This document shows, piece after piece, positions 36,601 through 48,600 of a stretch of DNA of 64,000 bases. Both the position numbers and the translations under genes were made by a program. Numbering within the stretch: the first letter of the stretch is position 1; every line of letters begins with the position of its first letter. This DNA is from Paraescarpia echinospica (taxonomy: Eukaryota; Annelida; Polychaeta; Sabellida; Siboglinidae): positions 40,905,690-40,969,689 of the forward strand of contig CM034531.1 of NCBI GenBank assembly GCA_020002185.1. The letters run 5' to 3'. The notes beneath the pieces are model-generated. The model made no database searches, had not been told where the DNA came from, and saw only the letters and a list, made by a program, of their open reading frames with translations.

Positions 36601-39600
36601 ATCAATGTAGGTCACTCTTAACTGACTACCACATCAATGTAAGTCACACTTAACTGACTATTGCATCAATGTAGGTCACACATTGCAGACTACCACATAA
36701 AAATAGCTCACACATCACTGACTACCGCATCAAAGTAGGTCACCTATAACTGACTACTGCATCAATGTAGGTCACACATCACTGACTACAGCATCTATGT
36801 AGGTCACACACCACTGGCTACTGCATTAATGTAGGTCACACATCACTGACTACCACATCCATGTAGGTCACACATCACTGACTACCACATCTATGTAGGT
36901 CACACATCACTGACTACCATGTAGGTCATGCATCATTGGTCATCATCATCAGTACTATTTCCCAATTACATAAGTCACGCATTACTGACTATTGCATCAA
37001 AGTAGGTCACACATCACTGACTACTGCATCAAAGTAGGTCACCTATAACTGACTACTGCATCAATGTAGGTCACACATCACTGACTACAGCATCTATGTA
37101 GGTCACACACCACTGGCTACTGCATTAATGTAGGTCACACATCACTGACTACCACATCCATGTAGGTCACACATCACTGACTACCACATCTATGTAGGTC
37201 ACACATCACTGACTACCATGTAGGTCATGCATCATTGGTCATCATCATCAGTACTATTTCCCAATTACATTAGGATGCACCATTCAGTCTCAAATTTCCA
37301 CAGCTTGCCATGTCTCCATCTTTGTTATAATCGCAAACTGTTGCCAGTTATTCACAATTATGTGCCGATGTTCAAATTAGGCATATTGCATCTTTTAGCA
37401 GATGTTAGTCTCAATCCTGGACCAGCTATCAGTTACAGTATGAGGTTTGCCATGACTAATATGCGTTCTATTTGTGGCAAGACAGCATCTTTGTGTGATT
37501 TGGTATTTTCTAAAATAATTGATATTCTTGCTGTCATGGAAACTTGGCTGAAACCAAACGATACTGAGGCACGTGTTGCTGATATAATACCTCCAGGATA
37601 GTCTTTCTTTCACCAACCATGGTTAGTTGGGAAAGATGGTGGAGTAGGTTTCCTCTTATCAGATCATTTTAAATTTAATGTACATTCAGTCCCTTCATAT
37701 TCCTGCTTTGAGTCGATGTGTGTTGACATTTCCGATTCTTCATTTTCAGCCTATTTCATCTGCCTTTATCATCCACCAGGACACCCAGTTAATTTCTTCG
37801 AAGATTTTCAAAATCTTCTAGATAACCTGATAATATTGCATTCAGATTTATACCGCTCAACTGCCTGTGCTAATGGGCGAATGGGTCATTATAAACTGGG
37901 ATTCCCAGAAGTCGTTTATCCGTCTTCAAATTGGGGCGGGTATTTGCGCTGTTCTTTCGGGTGATGCAGTCGCAACTGCCAAAATCAATCACCCAATTAA
38001 ATTATAATAAGAGTATTACAACATAATATTGTCTTTTTTTCCAAAGTTTATGACCCAAGCTGACAGGGGCATTTGTAATGAATGTACTACTTGTGATCCT
38101 TGGTGACGGAGGCATGATTTATAAACACGCTTTTAAAAATGTTTATTTTTCGGTGACAATTGTAATATTTAGCAAACATACATGAATTTGAAAACGTGCA
38201 ATTAATGACATGTATGGATGGATATTATTTTGTATAGCTATGAAAGGATTGCACTTTGGTCGGGAAGAGTTGAAAGTTGATGATGGGCGATAATATGGTG
38301 TCGGCGGTAACAAACGCTGTTCACGATGCTCGACTAAAGCTTATAAACAATGTCAACGACAGGCAAGGAGTAGGCAAGGCACAAGGGTATTGATTAGACT
38401 GTTCTCACTGTCCAATCATCAATGTAAGATGTAATTTAAATAACTCGGGCCGTTGTTCTGCTTGTTTTCCGCACGGCCGTTGTCTGTGTTCGGGCGCAGA
38501 CTGGAGCAAACCGGAGCGCTATTTGGGCCTCATAATGTGCTAAAGCCTAAGATGCAACATTTTTATAGCATAATTATGCTTGGGATGACGTTGAATGATT
38601 TGATTATCGCATCAACATGTCAAATTTAGGCAAAACTTTAGTTAATAACGGAAAAATCGAGGTGGGCCCGAATTCTACACTGGCTGACTGTCACGACTCA
38701 CAGGTGTGCCTAAATTTTCTCAGATTTCTCAGACACGTTTTTGTATGCGTCTTTTGGGCACATCCGACAAAAAAGTATGCGGCATTCCAGCATACAACGC
38801 GCTTCAAGGGAATCCCTGATGCATACACATTCTGTGTTAACACACACCTGTTGACTTATGTTTGCACTTGTCATAGCATGTGTGACCTTGCAGGACTTCG
38901 GGGAGATGATGCGTCAGAACTGGCTGGCACCAGTCGCAGACATTTCTGGCTTTGACGAGTTGCCCATACAAAGAGGTATTGTTCAGTCATTGTAACATTA
39001 AATCAAAGCATAGTCATAATATGAAAATAATGTGCAATAAATATGAGAAATTATATATTCCATTGTGAGCCTATGGTGATGATCAAAGTTGGATGTTCAT
39101 ATCAGGCCAAACAAATAATTCTGTTAAGATGTTTTTATTACAGTAGGGAGGTCGGATAGGATATTTTATATTATTTTGTATCGACGCATTATCATGCCAT
39201 GTAAATGAACAATGTTCCTTTCATGCAGTCAGCCTCCTGTTAATTGTGATTTATTTATGAGTGTTTCTGTTACACACGCATGCACGCCCACCCGCACACA
39301 CACGCATTGATGTATACTTGGTGACTATCATAAAACAAGTCAAGTATGAAAATAAATAAGACACACTAAGACATCAGTGTCTGAATTTTCCAGATGTCAA
39401 AATGAAATTATGATAGCACCAATATGACTTAGTTAAGAAGTGTAAGCCAGCAGTGCTGAACACATGTACAGTGTAGCATGCTTATAACGAACGTGGATAC
39501 AACGAATTGACGGATATAACGAAACAATTTCTTACGTATGGATTTTTTCCCTATCTTTTCCATTATAAGCATTCACGGTTATTACGAACACCTTTTCCCG

Positions 39601-42600
39601 AACAAATTTTGTCATATGAAAAATTTCTGTCCAATTAAAAATCGTCTGGTTGTTTGCAAATACTTCCCACCAGTTACCTGGAAGCCATGCTGTGGCCGCG
39701 CAAAGCACCAGTGCCAAAGTAATTAGGTCAATGAGGGAAATCATCAAAGGTGTTTGTCAGCTGCCCAATAAGCTGTGTTTAGATAAACATTGGTGCCTTT
39801 AGAAGTGTGAACTACATTACATGTAGTTCACACTCGGCAGATCACTCCGCCAAAATCTGAACCACATCACATGACATCAATGCGTGATCAAGATCCACAG
39901 ACGGTGGATCGAAACGAAACACTCCAAAGTAAGTGTTAATTCTTGCTGCCCATTCAAATCTTGGAGCCATGAACAATATTTTCCATATCGTTCTTCGTCA
40001 GCACTGATGAGAGGTCTTAAGTTAGCTCAGATTGGCAGAAAAGACAGTGAGGAAGATCACTCGATGGGAAGACCACAAACGGTTCAACATAAGATGCATT
40101 CGGAACAAGATCACCCCGACAAGATCACCCGATGGGAAGATCACAAACAGTTCAACATAAGATGCATTCGGAACAAGATCACCCCGACAAGATCACCCGA
40201 TGGGAAGATCACAAACAGTTCAACATAAGATGCATTCGGAACAAGATCACACCGACAAGATCACCCCGACACGCATCAACATGAATACAAATGTATCTGG
40301 CGCAAGAGCACAGCAAATTGTGAAGAAAGCAGAATTACGGCTGCTCGGAGTACACACACGACAATGTACGTACACAGTCAAGAAACTAAAAGAATCCCTG
40401 ACAGCAGATAAACAAAAATTGGAAGCCATCTTGAAGAGTGATGAGACAGCGGAAGCGGAGTGGTTGCTCGCAGCTGTGCATAAACACACATTCGAGGAAA
40501 TTAGGTCACAACAACAAAACAAGTTCGAGAGACTTTACAACAAACCTCAGGTTAAGAACAAAGTGACAGACACCTGCACAGACACTAACAGGTGGGTAAT
40601 GAACTTGAGTGACAGACAGATTAGTGATGATGAACAATCAATGCTTAGCAAAGGTTTAAACTTTGCCATTACCCCGAACATCCTCCCAGTTGAAGAAATC
40701 ATAGCCGGTACAGAGGCAGTCGCTAAACAAATGACAGACACCACTGCAGAAGAACTCCGAGGGGAGGTTGTCCGCACTGTCAAACGAGCAAAACTCCCTA
40801 AATCTAACATCACTAAAGGGGAGAGGGCGGCTCTACAGGAACTGAAAAAGGACAACTCCATCATCATAGTCCCTGCAGACAAAGGTAGAGCCACAGTAAT
40901 CATGAACACTACCGAACACAGAAAGACCCTACCCACGAATATAGAAACAGACTTATCAACATCCTAAGGAAGTGGAAGAAAAATTGATCAATCACAGACA
41001 AATTGTACTGGAAACTATACCCAGACTCGGAAGAACCTCCTAAATTATATTGGACCCCTAAAGCCAACACACCTCTGAGGCCCATAGTATCCAGCTGTGG
41101 CAGTATAACATACAATGCAGCTAAATACCTCGTCAACATCCTCACCCCCTTAGTGGGCACAGCATCAAAAACACAAACTGAGAGGGCTGAAAATACTACC
41201 TGGATGGAAACTAGTGTCATATGATGTCACAGCACTCTTCACCAGTGTTCCTGTAGACAAGGCACTGGAAATAATCACTGAGATGGTGCATGAAGATGAC
41301 CATCCCACAGATAGTGGAGCTCCTTGACTTCTGCCTGAACACCCACTACTTCATATACGAAGGTGCTTACTACCAGCAAACACATGGTTCAGCTATGGGG
41401 GTCACCTATATCCCCCCTAGTAGCTAACTGCTACATGGAACAATTTGAGAAATAAGCCATCTCTACAGCACCTCAACCCCCATCGCTATAGTTACGCTAC
41501 GTGTGTGACACATTCACTGTACTACATGAATATGATGTGGAAGAGTTCACTGAACACATCAACAACATTGACCCACACATCAAATTTCACCATCGAACCA
41601 GAGAAAGATAGCAGACTTCCTTTCCTGGATCTGTGCACCCACATTCTAGATGATGGAACCACCAAGCTAACCATATACAGGAAGCCTACACACATGGACC
41701 AGTACTTCAACTTCAAGTCACACCACCCTCTAACTCATAAAAGATCAGTTCTATGCACTCTCCCCAACAGGGCCCAGCTGTACAGCACTACAGCTGAAGA
41801 CAGGAAATCAGAACTTACACATGTACACAAAGCCCTGAGAGCCAATGACTATCCGGAATGGGTACTTGTAGTTCTGCCACCTAATGCGAACAGACCACCT
41901 ACGAACAACAACAATGCACAAACAATGAACTCAAACCAACCCATGTTGGGACTACCATACATGGCAGGGTTATCAGAACAACTCGGACGAATCTACAAGT
42001 CACACAATGTGCACTTGTACCATAAACCTGCCAATACCATCCGTTCAGTGGTAGTGCACCCAAAAGACAAAACCCCGAAAGAACACCAACGTGGAACTGT
42101 CTACCACATCACCTGTGACAACAACAGCAGCCACACTTACATCGGGGAAACAAAAAGACTACTCAGCCAGAGGTTCAAAGAACACACAAACCTGGACAAA
42201 CCTACAGGAGTAGGTCATTGTCTGGCCACAGGACACTCAGTGTCCATGATAACACCAAGGCTTTGGCCCAAGAACAGAACTGGCACAAGAGGAAAGTAAA
42301 GGAGGCCATATACATAAAACAGAGAACCCCCACCATGAACCGAGACCAGGGATACCACCTGCCTGCCATCTACAACCATATCATTCTGCCAAAATCTGAG
42401 CTATGTCACATGACATCAATGTGTGATCAAAATCCACAAATGGTGGATCGAAACGTTGCAAGTTTTCACTAAACACTCCAGAGTAAGTGTTAATTCTTGC
42501 TGCCCATACACCAGTGTTGACGCCAATCTGCCGACAACATCAGCCTTGACTGAAGACGAGCTCTTCGCACACGACACGACACCGACAGACGATTCCACAT

Positions 42601-45600
42601 CAGCAGATGAAAATGACGAATCCGACCCATCTCCTGCCAAGAAGACAAAGAACATTGCCGAGTGTTTCGACAGGCTGCACAATATACGACAGTTCATCTG
42701 TATGATCCGTAACAAGGCTATGCGAGGATTTCCTTTTGTCAACAGCAAACAAACGTCAATGGAAGACTTCTTCAAAGCAGATTAACTGGTGTCATTCTGT
42801 GTGTGTTGTCACTGTTGTATAGGTAGAAGTAGTTACTGTGGCTCCCTCCTGCCACAGTTTATATTTTAGTATGTTTGCATGCTATGTGTTGACATCATAT
42901 TTTTTTATTTTTTCACAACGGTGGACTGCGATGTTATACTATAACTACACTTAATAGTAACATTTGTAACTGTTCCATGTGTCATCTAAATAAATGTTAC
43001 ACAACAAAATATCTTTGCGTTTGATAGGCACCCGGCGAGTAGTTTAAAAATTGTCACATATAACACTGCCACCTATCAGGTAAATGTACAAACATAACGA
43101 ATTCACAGATGTAATGAACTCGTTAGCTATCCACAAAGTAGTTTGTTATAAGCGTGTTGCGCTGTAGTTGATTCTGCATTGCTGTAGTGGTGAGTGTTGT
43201 TTGCAGCGAGGGGTCAGTTGGAGAGAATGACCCGTCACTGGCCTCTGGTCATCAGTGACACCATCGTCTTCAACCTGCTTCCGGTCAGTGTCATTCCATG
43301 GTCATAGTTTACTTTGCTACTTGTGTAGTTGGACAGTTAGTGTGGTCAACCTATGTCACATGTTGTCTTTTTTTTTTCTAGTAACTATATTTAAGGTAAT
43401 GTTATATTTTTTACATATTTATTTCTTAATTAGCATTTCTTTTTATGTAAAATACTATTATATATGTGTGCATGTATGTAAAGCGCCAGAGAGCAATTTT
43501 AATTGGTTGGGCGCTATATAAGTACTTTTATTTTTTTTATTTATACAGTTTGGTCACTTGCAAAGTATTTGTCAATTTGAGAATGCAATGAACAACTGAA
43601 CGCATGATCCAAATATTAACATAAATTAGTAACTCATCAATTTTATGATGTTGGTTTAGCATGTATCATTTATAAGTTGTTAGTGCCCATGGTAGAAATC
43701 AGAAAAAAACTGATGTTGTTTTCTGAGGGAATCTCGGCTAAAATAAAATCTCCAATTACAGTTTAGATTATTATTACAAATGTTTACAAGATCAAACCTA
43801 TCAAATATCTGCTATGACAAATTAGCTCTTTTATGCAAACCTATGATGATTGGTGTGTTGCAGCAAGTGCAGCCACTTCCATCAGTCATCATCAAGGAAA
43901 CCATGACGGAATCCGAGTCACTAGAATGCAAGAAAGCCATCTATCGGCTTGTTTCCATGGAAAGTCACAATGAACCACTACCAGTGCCCCCTAGTGGCAC
44001 ACGTGGTAAAGGACCTAAACGGTGAGATTTCTCAGGAAATTTACATCTTCATGAAGATGCCAACCTGTACTTTTTCTGGGAAATAAATAGTTACATTTTA
44101 TAACATGATCTAAACATAAAATGGTATATAAGCAAGCTTGAAACTGAAGACTTCAAGAGATGACGGGAGGCACCAGGACCTTGTGGTGAGCTGTACCCTT
44201 GTAAGGGCTGTGACCTTGTACTGGGCTCGTAGCCTTATACTGGCACGTGGCTTTGTACTATGTGGATGAGATAACACAAGTTTTCATTGTTTTTAGTTGT
44301 TATGTCAGCAGTATTATTCAACATTATTTACATATAACCAGTGTAGCATTATCAATGCTGTTTAGCTATATAACAAGTGTAGCATTACATTTACGCATAT
44401 TATGAATTGGTAGCAGTAGATTCAGAATAATATATGAAAATTTCTGCCAACACTATTTTGTAGAGAAAATAATTTCATAATTATAGTGTTATATGTACAA
44501 GAGCATCTAAAAGAATAGTGTGATTAGTCAATTCTAACATTCAAATGCAAGGGCAGATGCAACATATGCAAATGCATTTGAACCCGAGTCTGACTGGTTT
44601 TGCTGTTAAGACAATAACCAACACTTAATGTGCAGGTATGTCGTTAATGAGACAGACAATATGTAAACATGAGAGACTTTCTGTTGGCCAGAGAGGAACA
44701 GTATCGCCAGATGTGGTCTGAACTGGAGAAGTTTGTGCGTGCGCATGCTGGCACGTCGAGCATGCACCAGAAGGTGCTTGAGTGCGTGTTGGAATGTAAG
44801 AAGCCGTCTGCGGATGACGGCCACGGGGGGTCACCCCTTGGGGAGGACAGGAAGCCTTCCCTCCTTGAGCTGGAGCAGGCCGCCTGGAAGGAGCTCGACA
44901 GGTGAACAATCTACACTGTTGGCAGTCAGGCCTTGTCTCTCGCACAGTCACAAGTTTGACTCATTTTTACTTGTTATATAAGAGTCAAAACATTGGTTTA
45001 TTTAATGGTGCAAAAAGAGCATTTATGTGGGAAAACATTTTATCATTCAGAAACAAGTCATAGGGGATGTGATATCACAGTGAGGGGGATGTGACATCAC
45101 AATGAGGGGGGGTGACATCACAGCGAGAACATGTCATCACAGTGGGGGAATATGACATCACGATAGGGGGATATCGCTTCGCTAAAAAACTTGTGAGCAC
45201 ATGATAAAACCTGCCAAATCTCCATCTAGTTATTACGAGTATTGAGAACTATACACTGGCCTGTTGTGAGTAAGTTGCTGTGTTGTTGACAGGTATGAGA
45301 AGGTGCCAGAGAGAAGGGATACGCTGAAGGTAGAGACTCCCGAGTCACCCCCTCCGACCAAACGCATCAAGTCAGAGAAACCACACAGTATAAGTCGCAC
45401 CACTGGTAAACACAGTCACACTTACACACGTTATGGTGTTAAAGTCAATTTGCCAAAATATCGATGACTACTATCAAACCAACAAGTCATACCTTTATTT
45501 ATTCACCATTTTAAATTTACCAGTAAGTTTGCTGAAAATTAAAACAGTTATATTCCAGTAAATGTTATGAAAGTGTAACAACAAAAAGATATTAAAGGAA

Positions 45601-48600
45601 ATAAAAATAAGGCATTAGCTAAAATTCTTTTTCCAGGTGTATACAAAGTTTAACATTGTATGTAACATTTGACAACATTAAACAAATACAGAAAAATACA
45701 TTTGTAGCATAAATTCGATTTTAAGCCCGTCTGTGAAGCGATTCCCGCGGAAAATAAAATTTTAATGGGCTAGGCGATCACGTGGTATCGTGACGTCACT
45801 TATGACACACACTCGCATCAGGCTGACCCTTTCCATGCATTCAGAACATGTTTACAAGGGTAGCTATTGGGTCGAAACGAGCGTCAGAATGAGTTATTGT
45901 GCAATAGTCCGACGTAATACAAACACTAGTCACCATAGAGGAACAAGCAGTTATCTTACGGTTCCACATGAATCGAATTTTATTCAAAACAACGTATGCG
46001 AATGGGCCTACAAGTCGACTAGGTTTCGCTGAGCTTGGGCTCGTTTTCAGAATAATTATATCGAATGCAACCAACGGGAGATAATCTACACCAATAAACA
46101 TACATAGCAAACATATATTGTATCCAGCTACAGAAAGTAACGTGTATAATCTCATAATATCACTAGAATATCGATATATGAAGGAGTTGTACAATTTATC
46201 ATAACAACTTAAATCAGTCGGAGAGTTTCCGCTGGTGCCGCTAGCTCAGTGGGTAGGCGCGTTGGTTACTTGTCGTTTATTTTACAATCGGGCGACTCCG
46301 GTTCAATCCTGACAGCATGCAAACTATTGATTTTCTTTACACTTTTTTGTTTATGTTTTCATGAAGTAATATAAACCAAATAATTTAGTATACCGGGGTA
46401 CTATACTGTTTGTAAACATTTTTTTTATTTTTGTAGTAATTATTTATTTGCCACAAAAATGAAAATATGGTCATTATATATAACGATGTTTCTAAATTTT
46501 ATTTATCCAGACAGATCACAATCTGTTTTCACATATATCATTACAATATATTACCGTACAATATATTTACAATTAATAAATTAAATATCCATTACATTAT
46601 ATTTGTTTGGATAAATAACATTTAGAAACATTGTTATATAATGACCATATTTTCATTTTTGTGGCGAATAAATAATTACTACAAAAATAAAAATTATTTA
46701 CAAACAGTGCATTATAGTATTAAATGATTTGGTTTATATTACTTTGTGAATACATAAACAAAAAAAGTGTAAAGAAAATCAATTGTTTGCATGCTGTCAG
46801 GATTGAACCGGCGTCGCCCGATTGTAAAATAAATGACAAGAAACCAACGCGCCTACCCACTGAGCTAGCAGCACCAGCGGAAACTCTCTGACTGATTTAA
46901 GTTGTTATGATAAATTGTACAACTCCTTCATATATCAATATTCTAGTAATATTATGAGATTATACACGTTACTTTCTGTAGCTGGATACAATATATGTTT
47001 GCTATGTATGTTTATTGGTGTAGATTATCTCCCGTTGCATTCGATATAATTATTCTGAAAACGAGCCCAAGCTCGGCGAAAAAACCTAGTCGACTTGTAG
47101 GCCCATTCACATTCGTTGTATTGAATAAAATTTGATTCATGTGGAACCGCAAGATAACTGCTTGTTCCTCTATGATGACTAGTGTTCGTATTATGTCGGA
47201 ATATTGCACAATAACTCATTCTGACGCTCGTTTCGGCCCAAAAGCTATACTTGTAACCATGCTCTGAATGCATGGAAAGGGTCAGCCTGATGCGAGTTTG
47301 AGTCATAAGTGACGTCACATCTCGGCATCACGAAAAGCGTGCCAAAAATATGCGTATTCGAAAATGTTCGGATGCACAGCATAAAATGTGGAATTTCTAA
47401 TTCATTGAATTTTTTATTTTTGTTGGCTTGGTGGACGTGGAAATAGATAGCAGGATGTAATATAACATGAATTCAAGCAATAGGTGTTTTTATTCCCTTT
47501 AAGTGTACCTTTAAAATATTGCATTTGCTCATATATGGTTTATTAACACATATCATTTTCAAGACCTACAATTTGTATTGCTGACATGTGTGGCCTTATC
47601 CATGCATTAGTCACATGTAGGTATGTTCCATTTGCGATATGCTATTGTTGCTGCAGGTCACGAGTCACTGCTGTCAATGTGGACCAGTAGACTGAAGGCA
47701 CAACACTCTAACCGTCATGCTGAGTTTGCAGGGCGGGCAGAGAGCATTGGCAAAAAGGCAGATCTGTATATACACCTCATTGACAACCCTAAGGGGTAAA
47801 TACCAATATTTAAAGTGGAAATCTTTTTTATATTCAGCACATTTTACTTGATGGTTTAAGAACATTAAAATGCATTTTGATCAAATATTTTCTTGGGAAT
47901 ATGTTATTGATGCGTTTTCGTTGCTATTCTGTCCAGTAATATACACCGTAATGTGCATACACAACCTTTGTATGGTGCAATTTCATTACCAAAAATAAAC
48001 AAAGAGTAGTTGATTGTAACTGGTCATGTAAGTTCTCAAATGAATTTATTTATTTATTCAATGTAAAATGTAAGCATGTACATATATAAAATATAAATAC
48101 AGAGTACATTATATAAGGATGATACAAAAAAGTGAAAGCACTTGTTTCCATTGTGGTTCTTAAAGGAAAAGAGTCTAGTGTTTAATATTGCCACCCACAT
48201 CCTTTACACGTGGTGTGGCACTCTGGATAATGCACATATATTTATATATTAACAGTCAAATTATGTCATTTTTATACTGAAGTATAAGCTCGGTGTGTAT
48301 TCACCACTGAAGTGAAGGCATGGTAAGGAGATAAGCCCACGTGATTAGTCATAGTTGTGATGAATTCTCTGGGTGTCCAAGAGCTCTTGGTTCATTCCTG
48401 ACAGTATGAATGATACAACGGCAGCTCAATACAATTCAACTGGTGTGACTCGACTATGAAGACACCACCTACCACTCTGCCCTGCTCTCATAGCCTCAAT
48501 GTATTTCACTTGTTAGGCAGTACCCTTGAATGATTTATTTGGAAAACCAATTTTCCATCTGCTAATACACAATGCTGTATTTGGAACTTAGCAAACTGAT

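Larger units (their letters stand above)
34150..37265 (+). repeat. 32-bp array containing the INTS13 exon 10 end and donor
   Basis: Some 60 or more units of atcactgactaccgcatcaa followed by t|gtaggtcacac, diverged to different degrees. It is interrupted by two copies of a retroelement fragment (34236-34847 and 35677-36291). The distal part also contains a duplicated block of about 300 bp (36740-36972 and 37043-37271). Confidence 0.92.
39469..43164 (+). mobile_element. pogo/Tigger-like DNA transposon remnant in INTS13 intron 11
   Basis: Inverted ends CAGTGTAGCATGCTTATAAC (39469) and the complement of CAGCGCAACACGCTTATAAC (ending 43164) are flanked by TA on both sides, as for Tc1/mariner/pogo elements. 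Near the 3' end (42512-42785) is the tail of a protein, acidic then KKTKN, ending [10 protein letters not shown], like the C terminus of Tigger/jerky transposases. Most of the transposase is gone, and the middle is occupied by a Penelope-like element. Confidence 0.75.
45592..47502. mobile_element. TTAA-flanked palindromic element, copy B, in INTS13 intron 15
   Basis: TTAA at 45592-45595 and 47499-47502; ends AGGAAATAAAAA and TTTTTATTCCCT; arms of about 0.9 kb with centre near 46560. It corresponds to copy A along its length. Both arms keep tRNA-like modules. Confidence 0.87.

Noticed and set aside
40247..40936. Antisense frames of 91 and 129 codons
   Set aside because: Shadows of the Penelope protein on the opposite strand.
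46232..46322. Functional tRNA gene
   Set aside because: A and B boxes are good, but acceptor and anticodon stems do not pair well and no clear anticodon loop can be drawn; called tRNA-like instead.
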